Part shown: in pieces, positions 37,160 to 49,204 of the stretch
How positions within the stretch are numbered: the stretch's first letter is position 1
Layout: the number at the start of each line of letters is the position of its first letter
Position numbers and translations under genes: made by a program
Origin: Heterohyrax brucei
Taxonomy: Eukaryota; Chordata; Mammalia; Hyracoidea; Procaviidae
Length of the DNA stretch: 64,000 bases
Direction: 5' to 3'
Assembly: GCA_028571685.1 (NCBI GenBank)
Contig: CM053140.1
Coordinates: forward strand, 56,054,201 to 56,118,200
Notes under the pieces: model-generated
Told to the model about the DNA's origin: nothing
Databases searched by the model: none
Seen by the model: only the letters and a program-made list of their open reading frames with translations

Positions 37160-37310
37160 AGGAGCCCTGGTAGCTCAACAATTCAGAGCTGGGTGGTGTG
37201 AACTTGTCCAGTGTCTCCGCTAGGGAAAGTCCTGGCAGCCAACTTCTCTAGAAACTACAGTCAAGAAATGCTAGGAGGCTGTCATAGGGGGGAGTAGGAA
37301 TCAACTTCAA
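37160..37310 (+). repeat. AfroSINE, degraded
   Basis: Head 'aaaggagccctggtagctca' is clear. The middle ('cagccaacttctctagaaac') resembles the long subtype. The tail is worn. Confidence 0.7.
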
Positions 37311-37419
37311 GACACAATCAGTGTGTCAACACCACACTGTTGTAATTACTGTAGAAGTTAACTAATTTGCACTTAACATCACCCTTGACACATAACACCC
37401 AAGTGCTTACTAAATGTCA

Positions 37420-37567
37420 CCTCTGGTGTAGTAGTAGTTAACAGCTGCAGCTGTTTACCAAAACATCTGGCAGTTCAAATTCACCAGCCACTCTTTGGAA
37501 ACCCTGTGGGGCAGCTCTACTCTCTCCTACAGGGTTGCTGTGAGTTGGAATCAACTTGAAGGCCATA
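37420..37567 (+). repeat. AfroSINE, short subtype
   Basis: Forward: 'ctggtgtagtagtagttaac' to 'gagttggaatcaacttgaag'. Confidence 0.85.
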
Positions 37568-37854
37568 CTTAACATGTTGGACTTTGGGCAAGCAACATAA
37601 CCTCTGTCTCAGTCATCTGTTCTCAGACTGCCAAGCCAAGTTCTCAAACTGACCATAAACAATAAACTACCTTTCCAAGTTGCTTTGCAAACCAAATGAA
37701 AATAATAGATGTGAAGCTGTTACGTAAACTACAGGGACCAACATAAATAAGAAATCACTACTGTTACAGATTAACTGGGATTCCAAAGGACTAAGCTTCA
37801 AGGTAAATAATCATTCTAGTGATGAACGAGGAAGACAGACCAAGAACTGATGCT

Positions 37855-38213
37855 TTTTAAACATGGTGTTGGAGAGAATAATGACTATACCGTGGACTGC
37901 TAAGAGAAAAGAACTGATGTGTCTTGGAAGAAGTATAACCAGAGTGCTCCTTGGAAACAAGGATGGTAACACTAGTCTCACATAGTTTGGACACGTTGTT
38001 AGGAGGGATCAATCCATGGAGAAGGACATTATGTTTGGAAAAGGAGAAGGTCAGAGAAAAACAGAAAGACCCTGAAGGAGATGTGTTGACACAGAGGCTG
38101 TACAGTGGGCTCAAGCATAACGATTGTGAGCATGGTGCCAGGCAGTGTTTCATTCTGTTATGGAGTCGTTATGAGTCGGTACCTCCTGGACAGCACCTAA
38201 CGACAGCAGTGAT
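37855..38213 (+). repeat. RTE LINE 3' end
   Basis: 'atggtgttggagagaataat', 'atggagaaggacattatgtt', 'aggcagtgtttcattctgtt', ending at the RTE terminus 'gacagcacctaacgacagca'. Confidence 0.85.
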
Positions 38214-39449
38214 AATCCGGTGGAGCAGCAGCTCTCAGAATGTCCGCGGGAGGCACCCGAATCCCAAGCAGTAGCGAACCCCCGCTGTGCTACTGAGCTC
38301 GAAAGAGAAGGTGGATGAAGCCTGCCCTCTGGTGGATGGAACCTGTACCACCCGGCTCAAACACAGAGGCCACCTTTTGGAGTGTACGTACGGAAATCAG
38401 TCCCTGATTTCAGTCTGTATCCCTGCGATTCCACGGACTTGCTTCGCATAGCTATCATAGGTGAGAGACACCAACTTTCAGGAACGAAATTATCATTGCG
38501 GCCTCACAGTGCCAAGCTCACTTAATTTGAGTTTTTTTGTGTTAGGAGCGGTTTCTCAAACGTAAGCAGTGTATCCAAGAACCTAGACTGAGTCGCTGAA
38601 TCAAGGCCTGGACTGCGCCTCCACCTCTTAACGACCAGTCCTTTTTGAGAACGGTAGGTACCACAGGGCTGGCCACTCTGCCTATGACTGAAGTTCCCAA
38701 GTCCCACAGGGAGCAGTCGTCTCAGGGTCTGGGCCCTTCGTGGGATAGGTAGAGATTTTTTCTCAGCTCCTTCCTGAAGGCATTACAAATTAACAAAGTC
38801 TCAGAATGCTTAATATTGAGTGGATGTTTAATATTTGGTTTTTTAGAATGAATGTTGAGAAGAGACATGAAAGCATATCTCAAGTTCAAATAGAGAGGAA
38901 AGAGGCATGTTGGAGCAGCTGCTCAAAAGCTGTCTGGGGGGTATCTGAACAGGATCTCAGAGAGAGCTGGGGAGATGCTGAATTATTCCTTGGGTCTGAG
39001 TATGTCCTAAAGGAAATACATTTCTGCTGTCATGGGATCTGTTCTCTGAAAACAGATACTGAAACAGAGCTTGGGGTGTAAGATGTTTATGAGGGAGCAG
39101 CTCCTGTGCAGGAAAGAGGGAAGAAACCAGACTGGCCGACTGTCATGCAGGTGCCAAGCAAAATCGTGTCAACCTGGCACAAAGCTCTGGAGTGACTCTT
39201 GTCAGTGTCCTGCACTCTGGAATGGCCTGACTCTTATACTTCCACCTCCTTCCTTCACTGGGTACAGACTGTCCAGGGGAGAACATGATCTTGGTAAGAG
39301 GGCTCTCAGCAACTGAGGCAGACCCTGAAGGAGGTGACAGCTGTAGGCGGTCTGCTCACTGCACTCCCCACAGATGGGCAAGAGTCCTTCCTTGGAAGTT
39401 TGGGTCTGTCTCACTACTCTCCTCTACAGTCTCTTAAAATAAAATCCAT
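38214..39449. other. Unique, locally CpG-richer intergenic sequence
   Basis: 38220-38760 is repeat-free and holds more CG pairs than its surroundings, plus the CTCF-like motif at 38321. It could be a regulatory element. No exon or gene is recognised. Confidence 0.4.
38321..38338 (-). promoter_or_regulatory. Candidate CTCF site, reverse
   Basis: The reverse complement contains CCACCAGAGGGCAGG, a full match to the CTCF core consensus, in non-repetitive DNA. Occupancy is inferred. Confidence 0.5.
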
Positions 39450-40690
39450 TCACCATATTTTTTGAGCATCCACTCACTATATGCCAGGCACTGTTCTAGT
39501 GAACCAAACAGACAGAGATCCTTGCTGTCGTTAAACTTACTAAGAGGATAAATAAGTGCATTGTTTTGTATGTTTGACTGTGATAAGTTAGAAAATAAAT
39601 AAGAAGGAAAAAAGTGGAGCGGGTAAGGATTGGGATGCTGCAGACAGGAGCTGGTTGAATAACTTAATAAAGCGATGAGGGAGACCTCATTCAGAGGAGA
39701 TCTGAGCAGACCTAAAAGGAGGCAAAGGAGTTAGCAAAGACAGTGTCTAGGAAAAAGTGTGCTAGGAAGAAGGGTCAGAGTCCCTAAGTGGAGCGTGGTT
39801 GATACATTCAAGAAACCCAGACAAGCCAAGTGAGGCTAGAGCAAAATGAATGGGGGTAGAATAGTAAGAGATAATGTCAGAGAAGTAACAAGGTCATGTG
39901 GAACCTTGCAGACGATTTTGAGTACACTGACTTTTACTTCAGTGCACTGGTAAGCCTTTTTCAGGCTTCTGAGCAAAGAAATGACACTGACTTACATTTT
40001 TAAAGGATTGATCTAGATGCTGTGTTGAGAATAGACTTAAGGGGCATGAGGTTAGAAGTAGGGAGCTTACTTATTAGAAACTATTGTAGTAATACAGGTA
40101 AGAGATAGTGGTGACCCGGCCCAGAGTGGTAGGAGTGTAGCAGAATAGAAGTGACCTGATTCTGGCCCCAGATGCCATTTTAACTCCTGAAGTTCACCCT
40201 TCAGCTAATACATGGAGCTCAACCATGTATCCAAGACTAAATGGGCATACCAGCCTAGGAGCAAGAATGAGAAGGCAAGAAGGGGCAGGAAAATTGGATG
40301 AATGGAAATAGGGAACCCAAGTGCAAGAAGCAGAGAGTCTTGATACATTATGGTGCCATCAGTCAATGTCACAAGATAATATGTGTATTAATTATTTAAT
40401 GAGAAGCTGGTTTGCTCTGTAAACCTTCCTCTAAAGCACGATTTAAAAAAAATCTAATGCTGTCTTTTGAAGATAGAGCCAACAGGTGTTGTGGATGGAT
40501 TAGCTGTGGAGTAAGAAAGATACGTGTCAAAGATTACTCCAAGGTTTGGGCCTGAACAACTGGAAAGATGCAGCAATGGGGAAGGCAATAGTGAAACAGC
40601 TTTGGGGGACAGGGAATAGATCGTTGTTTAGTTCTGGATGTGTTGAATCTTGGGTTCGGAGGTATTAGCATCAAGTTAGAGCCAATATCT
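39450..40690. repeat. Ancient dispersed mammalian repeat
   Basis: Phrases such as 'atatgccaggcactgttcta', 'gaaatgacactgacttaca', 'aagattactccaaggtttgg' and 'ggcctgaacaactggaaag' are familiar from an old placental repeat family that I cannot name reliably. It has decayed and contains no ORF. Confidence 0.4.
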
Positions 40691-40984
40691 AGTAATTCTG
40701 AAAAGGTCTGGATTTTCCCTTCCCCAGTCTACAACCACTCCAATAAATAAATGGTCACAGATCTCTTTGGGGAAGGCTTGGGGAAATAGCTCAAGGATGT
40801 GCTTGTAGCAGGGCTGCAAGGTCCTTAAGGGACCTGGCCTCACATTTTATCAGAGTTTCAGGTCTATGAAGTGAAAATTAGCTGAGAAACTGAGGTTCTC
40901 CATTGTAGCAAGGATTTAAGTTAGGCCCTAAGACAGATTTTTTGTTGTTGTTATTGTTTTATCACTCAAAAAAAAATTTTAACA

Positions 40985-41715
40985 AGCTGTTTATCTTTCA
41001 TTCTGAGGGACACTCTAATCAAAGATCCCTGCAATCCCACTCTGGGGAGTGGTGTCTGGGTCTTAAAAGCTAGCAAGTGGCCATCTAAGAAGCTTCAATT
41101 GGTCTCAACCCACCTGGAGCCAAAGAGAATGAAGAACACCAAAGACATCAAGAAAACATGAGCCCAAGTGATGGAAAGAGCTGCATAATCCACAGACAAC
41201 ATCAGCATGAGACCAGAAGAACTAGACAGTGGGTGGCTATCATCAGGGACTCCCCTCAAAGGAAACTCAACAAAGAGTCCCTGACAGAGCAGGAGAAATG
41301 TGAGGTACAGAACTTGAACTCTAGTAAAAATACATGCTGGAGGGTACCAGGAAGACATGATTCCCAGACTCACTGTTAGCCCAGAATTAAAACCCTTCCT
41401 GAAGCCAACTCCCTGGGCAAAGATAGAACTGATCTATAAGACATAAAATGATACTGGTGACAAGTGTGCTTTTTGGCTTAAGTAGATACATGAGACTAAC
41501 TGGGCAGCTTCTGTCCAGAAGCAAGATGAGAAGACAGAGGGGGACGGAAGCTGGCCAAATGGATGTGGAAAATACAGGGTGGAAAGGAGGAGTGTGCTGT
41601 CACAGTGCAGGGAAAACAGCTAGAGTTACACAGCAGTGTGTGTGAAAGTTTTTGTATGACAAATTGACTTTGTAAACTTTCACTTAAAACACAATTTAAA
41701 AAATAATAAAATTCT
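40985..41715 (+). repeat. Older L1 3' UTR
   Basis: Parallels the 3' UTR of the L1 at 34926-36703 ('gtggtgtctgggtcttaaaa', 'gaggagtgtgctgtcac') but is more diverged. It ends in an A-rich tail ('acacaatttaaaaaataata'). Confidence 0.8.
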
Positions 41716-42439
41716 AAAAAAGATCACTGCAAGCCAGAGTGTTCTGATTACCACTTTATCCTGCTGCAAGTTATAATAAATAGCTCTAACTTGATTCTTG
41801 GTCTCTGCTACACTAGGACACCCTCTAAGACCCCATTGTTCCCATTGAAATCAGGGATCCCATTTCAGTGGAGGCCTCTCCCAGTATACCTAGCTACAAA
41901 GGCCATCCACCATATATCAAGTATGCCAATGCTGCTCATACTAAAGTTTTTCTCAATGCCTAGGTAAGGAGATATCCTCTGGCCTCTCTTTGGGAATGTA
42001 TTTGTTGGGATTAGAGGTGTGGGACAAAGAGCTTGGTTTGACCCTTTGGCTCTGGCTTCTGAAAATAAGCTAAGCAATGAAGATGCCTTCATTTTCCAAA
42101 ATAGCCAGATAAGTAGGGGCTACACTGGCCCCACATCCAGTGAACTGATTTCAGTAAGGGGGGGAACCTAATGTAGTCATGCATATTCATTGATTCATTA
42201 AGATCCAAGTCATGCATATTCATTGAGGTCCCAATAACTAAGGGAACCATGACCTCAGAATGCCTCTTTTTGGAAGCCTACTGGATCTGTAAGAAGGTCC
42301 ACACATAGGAACAAGAGCAGCAAGTCTCGGTGGACAATAGATGCTCCATGCTGGGAACTCCTCTAGACTTTTCCTGATGCTTCTCTTTGCTTGTATCCTT
42401 TCTGCTTACAATAAATGGATAACTCTAGGTAATAAACTA
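41716..42439. other. Intergenic, apparently unique
   Basis: The only structure seen is an 18-bp direct repeat (42176-42193 and 42209-42226) containing ATGCATATTCAT. No gene is recognised. Confidence 0.4.
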
Positions 42440-42584
42440 AGACAGCCAGTCAATTCTGACTCATAGCATCCCTATAGGTAAGACTAGAATTGCCCCATAG
42501 GGTTTCCAAGGAGTGGCTGGTGGATTTGAATTGCTGACCTTTTGGTTAGCAGCCAAACACTTAATCACTGTACCACCAGGGCCT
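42440..42584 (-). repeat. AfroSINE, short subtype
   Basis: Reverse-oriented, well preserved head ('ttggttagcagccaaacac'). Confidence 0.9.
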
Positions 42585-43089
42585 CAAGTATATGTAATAG
42601 TCTCTATGAATTTTGTGAGCCATTCCAGGGAATTAACAAACCCATAAGTGCAATGAGCCAGTAAGGGCTAACAGAATGGAATCGATTTGTGTAGACCCAG
42701 CTCTGGGTGCATGAATGATAGCAAGAGGCTACACAGGCAGCGATGAAGAAGGGTACAGTCCTTCTAGTTTGTGACCCAGTCCCAGGAGAAAAGAAAGATG
42801 GTGAAGGGGAAGGGAACCAGCTGCTCTGAAGGACAGGGAGTTGTGCAGACTCCTGAGACTATGGTTACTCTGTGATGGCCTGGCTTCATGTGGCCAGGAA
42901 TGTTTTAACCAGGCTCTGGACTACTGGAGATGAGGTCTGTGTCTAACTCTGGATTGTTAGGGTCAGAGAGAGGAACTACCTCGGAAGTGGCTGGTGACGA
43001 GATACAGAGATATAGGAAGGTAAGACTTGGACTTACTCCCACATGGGAATTGGATTCATCCTGATCTGTGCTACAGTTAGCAATAAAGG

Positions 43090-43470
43090 TGTCTTATTTG
43101 TCTAGTACTACTCCAACAGATATACCACAAGCGGGTGGCCTTAAGAAACAGAAATTTATTTTCTCACAGTTTAGGAGGCTGGATGTCTGAATTCAGAGTG
43201 CTGGCTCTAAGAAAAGGTGCTCTCATTCTGCCGACTCTTGGGAAGGGGCTTGTGCCTTGTTTCCTCAGTGCTCTTCATGTGATGTGGTGTCTATCTTCCC
43301 CTATCTCTGCTTGCTTGCTCGCTCAACCTGCTCTTTTTATATCTCAAAAGAGATTGAGTTAAAACACACCCTGTATCAATGTAGCAAAGAAAATCCATTT
43401 CCAAATGGGATTATAACCACAGATACAGGGCTTAGTGTTTACAGCACATATGTTGGGGGAATATAATACA
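43090..43470 (-). repeat. MaLR-like LTR, internally shortened
   Basis: The reverse complement has the LTR poly(A) region ('gagaaaataaatttctg') and 3' end, with most of the 5' half missing. Confidence 0.75.
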
Positions 43471-43559
43471 ATTGCAACAGTAGGCTTTACTGTCCTTTTA
43501 CTGTCTAGTTGGGGTTTGGGTCATTTTTATTTTATTTTGTTGCATAATTCTCGCAGAAA

Positions 43560-43722
43560 TCCAACACAAACCCTCTGCTGTCAACTCAGTTCTGACTCAT
43601 AAAGACTCTATAGACAGAGTAGACCTGCCCCATAGAGTTTCCAAGGAGCACCTGGTGGATTTGAACTGCCAACCTTCTGGTTAGAAGCCATAGCACTTAT
43701 CCACTACACCACCAGGGTTTCC
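43560..43722 (-). repeat. AfroSINE, short subtype
   Basis: Reverse-oriented, full length, ending 'acaccaccagggtttcc'. Confidence 0.92.
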
Positions 43723-44109
43723 ATTCTTGTAGAAGGTACATGTAATTTCAGGTGAAAAATCCCTTACTATGTCTTTAGACCTAAGGATGTTAGCCAGGGA
43801 AATATCACTCTCATTGAATGTAGGTTACGTTGAGTTGTAGTTTCAGTCAGCCAGTCAAGAAAATTATTAGAATTACTTTCAGTTACAAGATGTAACATAC
43901 TAAGTTTAGAACTTAATGAGGGCAGTCACATCAATATATCGGCCTAATCAAGTAATCTCTTCTTTCCTTGTTGGCCCCACCCCAGAGCTACTAAATTAGG
44001 TCCCAAGAATAAAGGCCTGGCATCTTGTAAGAAGCCTGCAGGTAAATTTTACGTAGCCAGTTAGAATCCACCCAAAGAACGCTATCTGGGGACCAGTGTT
44101 CTAATCCAC

Positions 44110-44222
44110 CTCCCACCTTTTAACAGAGGAGAAACCTGAAGCTTAAGAGAAGTGATCTGCTCCAGATCGGGAGCGAGGTACTGGCAAAATCAGGACCAGC
44201 ACTTCAGTCTTCTGACTCCTTA
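44110..44222 (-). repeat. MIR SINE fragment
   Basis: 'agaggagaaacctgaagct' and 'caggaccagcacttcagtc' fit the reverse MIR core. Confidence 0.6.
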
Positions 44223-44486
44223 AGGGAACTTCCACTGCTCTTCCAGCCCAGCTTTACAAAACAACTGGAGGCATTTGGCCTAAATACCTGAGAAATTAGT
44301 GTGGAGACAGGACAGAAAGATGAGCAAACCAAGGCTGCACCTTGTCAAGGTTATACGCTTTGTGAAGAAGATGGTACCAGTTTGGGAGAGAATGAGGTGT
44401 TTCCATCTGATTTACTTTGCTTGCTAATGACTGAAAAATAAACCCAACAGGATTAAGCCAAAAGAAAATGTATTAGGCTACCCAGC

Positions 44487-45024
44487 TGCCTTAGTCATCT
44501 GGTGATGCTCTAACAGAAATATCATGAGGGGATGACTTTAACAAAGAAAACTTTATTCTTAAACAGACTAATGGGCTGAAAGTCTGAATTCAGAGCACTG
44601 GCTCCAGAGGAATGCATTCTCTCTCTGTCAGCTCTGGAGAAAAGTCCTTGGGTTGCATCAGTCTTTCTTTGATCTGGGAGCATCTTGGCTCAGGAATTTC
44701 TGGTCTGAAGGATGTGCTCTCCTTCCAGTGCTGCTTTCTTTGTGGTACGAGGTCCCCAACTCACTGCTTGCTTCCCTTTTTATCTCTTGTAGGATAAAAG
44801 GTGGTGCAAGCCACACTCCAGGGAAACTCCCTAATTAGTAAGGGTGTTAGAGTCCCACATTAATCCTCTTTAACAATCCAATCCTGCCTTATTAACCATA
44901 GGCAGAGGTTAGGATTTACACATAGGAAAATCACAAAATGTAAGGCAATCACACAAGACTGGGAATCATGGCCCAGCCAAATTGCTGTGCACATTTTGGG
45001 GGGGACACTATTCAAGCCATGACA
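44487..45024 (-). mobile_element. Complete MaLR-like solo LTR
   Basis: 538 bp. The reverse complement runs from TGTCATGG to GACTAAGGCA. It includes an AATAAAG poly(A) signal near its 3' end and a 'caagagataaaaaggg' segment. The flanks CCAGC and CCAAC are a 5-bp target duplication with one change. No internal viral genes are present. The order resembles MLT1-type ERVL-MaLR LTRs. Confidence 0.85.
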
Positions 45025-46324
45025 CCAACTGCAAAAACTGAGTATAGATTGCATCAGACATGGCCAGTCATCAATACTGGATTTCACTCTTGGGCAGGCT
45101 CTACTCCCAGAGCTACACCCTTCTAGGTTTTCACACAGCAGTGAAGAGAGAATCTTAGTCAAAGTCTCATTGCCACAATCAAGTTGCATGCCTCTCTCTG
45201 TGGCCAGAGAAAGGTGATAGGCTTTGATGCACTCCTAGGTCAAGGGCCCCACCTGAATCAAATTACAGACTCTGGAAGCACAGAGACCAAGAGTGTGAAT
45301 CAGGTGGCCAAGATCAGCATAAGACTGCCAGAAGAAAGATGAATAATTGCTGAATAGCAAAACCCACAGATGTTCACAGAAGTAGGATAATGGGGAAGTG
45401 GACAATGATAGTGGAGAAATTAACAATTATTATCCAGTGATAATACTAAGGTATTAGTTATAATGCTGTGATGTTACGGGTGGTGGTTATAATAACCCCA
45501 CCTTTTGGAGTGCCCACCCAGCCCTCAACTTTCCCCTTCTCTGAGAATTGCTCTTCCTTTGTATAAAAAGTTAGGTCCCCACAGCCCAGGTGTGTTCAGT
45601 GTGACACAACACCACCCCATTGCAGCTCAGTGCAACCGTAAGAACTTCCTAGAATGGACCCTGCCCTTTAAAGGGCCCCACGTGTCAAAACCCTGGAAAA
45701 GGGATTTATTCAAGACCATCTGGGCATCTGCACTGAGGACCCAGTGCTTGACGCTGCACGGTGTGAGCCGTAACACTCAGCACCTGCTCCCCTGCTAACA
45801 GCATCCAACCCCCGGGGAAATGCCTGGCCACAGCTCTTGCCCTGCATCCTCGAGACAAAAGATGCCTGCTTCCAAAGGCCATGAAGGCTTCTGGATCCCG
45901 CTGCTGCTGACATTCAAGACGGACACTGGGTGGAGGTGGGAAAAACTGAACACACTCAGGTAAGAAAGGACAAGTTAGTTAACTAACTTGTCAGATGCTT
46001 GTTCTCAAGAGCATGAAAGCGAGCAATGCAAGCCTATCAAAGTCCTGTTCCTCAGCAATGCTGAGCATCCACTATTTTGCTTCACTTCCTGTTCCAGTTT
46101 GTAGCATGGTGTTTGCAATTGTAGCACATGATGGCTGAGGAACATGCGGCAATACTAAAAATATATATATTTTACTCTCCAATTTGTAAATGACAGAAAG
46201 GAATAACATGCAGGAAACAGCATGCCAATTTTTTACCTGATTGTTATGGATCTAGCAATTGTTTTATGAGATGGTAAGAAAGGGGATATAAGAAATAAGA
46301 GTTTATATGATGACATTAAGATAT
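45025..46324. other. Intergenic, apparently unique
   Basis: No repeat family or exon is recognised. The open frames at 45505-45913 overlap on opposite strands and lack support. Confidence 0.4.
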
Positions 46325-46486
46325 CTTGAGCTTTGGTGACACAGTGGGTAAGAGCTCAGGCTGCTAACCAAAAAGGGTGGCAGCCCAAATACACCAGCTG
46401 CTCCTTGGAAACCCTATGGGACAGGTCTACTCTGTCCTATAGGATCACTGTAATTGGAATCGACTTGAGGACAATGAGTTTGGTTT
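46325..46486 (+). repeat. AfroSINE, short subtype
   Basis: Forward, nearly complete: 'agctttggtgacacagtggg' to 'aatgagtttggttttc'. Confidence 0.92.
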
Positions 46487-46796
46487 TCATTTATTAAATA
46501 TCTTGTAATGTTTTCTGTGTGGATGATCATTTATCATTTGTGTAAAGTTCATCGTTTGTCTCTAAATTTAAGTATTGCTTTAAGAATGTTACTTTCAATT
46601 CTAGCTACTACTAGCTCAGCAAAGTTTCTCGGAATTAATATTGCAAGGTCTTCTAAAACAAGGACTGAGAGGTTGTCTAAATAGCATTACTTTCAAGAGA
46701 AAACAAATGACATTACAATAACATAGTTCATAATTTTGCTGAAATCAAGGCAAGAAAATATTTTGACGAGTTTAGTAATTTATGGATTATGTATGG

Positions 46797-46956
46797 CTTT
46801 ATTTGATACTGCAGTGGTTAACTGCTAAATCTGCTAACCAAAAGGTCACCAGTTCAGATCTTCCAGGTGCTCCTTAGAAACTCTATGGGGCAGTTCTACT
46901 CTGACCCATAGGTCGCTGTGAGTTGGAATCGACTCAGTGGCAGTGGGGTTTGGGGC
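46797..46956 (+). repeat. AfroSINE, short subtype
   Basis: Forward: 'gatactgcagtggttaactg' to 'cagtggcagtggggtttgg'. Confidence 0.9.
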
Positions 46957-47065
46957 TGGATTTATTTTCATATTCACCCAACATTGCTGACCTTTTGGCA
47001 AAACACCCACACATGCTCAATAATAATTAAATCCGGTCATCTTTGATATCTTGTTGGCTTTCCAT

Positions 47066-47070
<5 letters not shown>

Positions 47071-47104
<34 letters not shown>
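47071..47104. repeat. (CA)n microsatellite
   Basis: About 17 uninterrupted CA units. Confidence 0.95.
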
Positions 47105-47106
<2 letters not shown>

Positions 47107-47514
47107 ATTTCAATTTTGTCATTATAAAGGCATACTTTTCAAGGTAAGAGGATAGATTTCCTGCAGCCGCATTCCATGAGAAGCCTGTTTCTTTTCTCTG
47201 TATTCCTTTATTTTACTTAGTCTAAACTGGGTGGTTTTTGCTCCTTGCACTCAATCTAAAAGCACCTTGGTGAGGACAGGCATAGAATAAAATGGTAGAA
47301 ATGGCACTGGCGAGGATGTGGTACTCACACTGTGAGTGGGAGGACTGGAGAAATGTGTGCATTTGGGGCTGCCCTCTCTCCCATCCTCGCTTCAAGTCCT
47401 CGCTTCAAGCAGAGCGCTAGAAGCTCTGCAACATGACTAAGCGAGCAAAGCAGGACAGCGCAAAGATGAAGAAAGCTGGGTTGCTCCAGGCCTGCCTGAG
47501 CAGTAGAAGGGAGG

Positions 47515-47640
47515 GAGGCTGTGAGGCCCAGTGGTTAAAGGCCCAATGCTGGAGTCTCGGATTTACCACCTGCAAGCTGCATGGCTTTGGATGAGTGACT
47601 TCACCTCTCTCTACCTGTTTCCTCCCTGCGTTATCACCAC
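47515..47640 (+). repeat. MIR SINE
   Basis: Forward: 'cccagtggttaaaggcccaa', 'ctggagtctcggatttacca', 'ggatgagtgacttcacctct'. Confidence 0.8.
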
Positions 47641-48168
47641 TTACACTACAAAAGGGACAAGGTGGGCAAACCTGCATTGCCAACTGTGAGGTAAAAATTA
47701 GAATGAATCCAGCTGCAATCTGGAAGTAGACCCAAGCTTCACTTTTCCCCACCCCCACTCCTGTCATTCCTCCTTGATGATGGCTTCTTCCATAGTACTT
47801 TCTCTCTCTGACCCTAAGCAGTCAGAGCTAGGTCAGACTTCCCCAGCCATCCTGAGCCAGGTCTTCAGGGAGTACACATTAGTGCAGGAGTCTGCACTGC
47901 CCCTCTACTTCAGATCAGCCAGCCCCTTTCTCCCACCCTCTAGCTCCCTCTCTAAGTCACAGCTAGAGGGCCTCTATTCTTCATCGACTGTCCGTGCAGC
48001 CTGTCACTGTCACTCTGCCACCTAGAGCTGGGTTTTCATGAGTTAGGACTCTGTCTGTAAGACGGCCTGCACAGTCCTCCTCTGAATTAGCTCCCAAGCT
48101 GAGTCACAGTCTTGTTGCTTCTCTGGGTTTGTTCATTTTCCACAGTGGCTCACAAAGTTTGTGGAGAC
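47641..48168. other. Intergenic, nothing recognised
   Basis: No clear repeat or exon. An open frame of 116 codons on the minus strand (47417-47767) overlaps the MIR and is not supported. Confidence 0.4.
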
Positions 48169-48676
48169 TGTCATGGATTAACTTGTGTCCACCAAAAATA
48201 TCTGTCAACTTAGCTAGGTCATGAATCTTAGTATTGTACGATAATCTACCATTTTGTCATCAGATGTGACTTTCTTATGTGCTGTAAATCCTATCACTAT
48301 GAGATAATAAGATGGATTAAAGGAAGTAATATAGATGAGGTATACAAAATTACATAGTGTCTTGAGCCCATCTCTTTTCAGATATAAAAAAGAGAGAAGA
48401 GAGAAGTGAGCAGAAAGATAGGAGGATATCATACCTCCAGGAAAGCAATGCTGGGAGGACAGTACTTCCTTTGTACCCAGGATTCCTATATAGAGGAGCT
48501 CCTGGCACAGGGGAAGATTGATGACAGGGACCTTTCGCAGAACCAGCAGAGAATGCCTTACCCTGGAGTTGATGCCCCCAAAGTGGGCTTGTAACCTAAC
48601 TAGACAGTGAGAGAATAAATTTCTGTTTGGTCCACTTGTGGTATTTTTGTTACAGCAACACTAGATAACCAAGACA
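48169..48676 (+). mobile_element. Complete MaLR-like solo LTR
   Basis: 508 bp, TGTCATGG to AACCAAGACA, with 'gagagaataaatttctg' near the end. The flanks GAGAC and CAGAC differ at one base, consistent with a 5-bp target duplication. Confidence 0.85.
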
Positions 48677-49204
48677 CAGACTATTACCTATACTAACAGT
48701 TATCCATTTAGAACAGCCAGAAGGATACAAGTGAAGAGATGCATCAGACGAGGTCTAGGAGAGGTTGAACCCTGAGACTCCCATTGTCCCCAGGAATGGC
48801 CACACTCTCTCCAGTGCATAGATATTTTCACCAGTCTAGGAAGCTCAAAAGCGAACTCCAACATCTAGGATCCTCCCTTAGGCACTGGGGCCTCAACGCA
48901 TGGGCATGACTCAGTGAACATGTGTATTGACTGCAGCACTTCCTCTCTGCGGTTTGCTGCCAAATGAGGCCTGTGCATCCCCTTTCCACTCACAAGTGTA
49001 ACTATTGCTTGGCTATTTTACAAAGCAAAGGCCCCCATTGATCTATTTTCAAGAGCAAAGCAGTTCCAAGAGCTATTTCCAGAAACCAGAGACAAAGTGT
49101 CCCTGACTCACATATAGAACTGGGATAATAATACCCACTCCATGTTGGGTATTATGTAAGTGAGGTACTAAGTGTACACACCCAAGTATTTACACATGCA
49201 TTCA
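48677..49204. other. Intergenic, nothing recognised
   Basis: Apparently unique sequence between an LTR and an RTE element. Confidence 0.4.
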
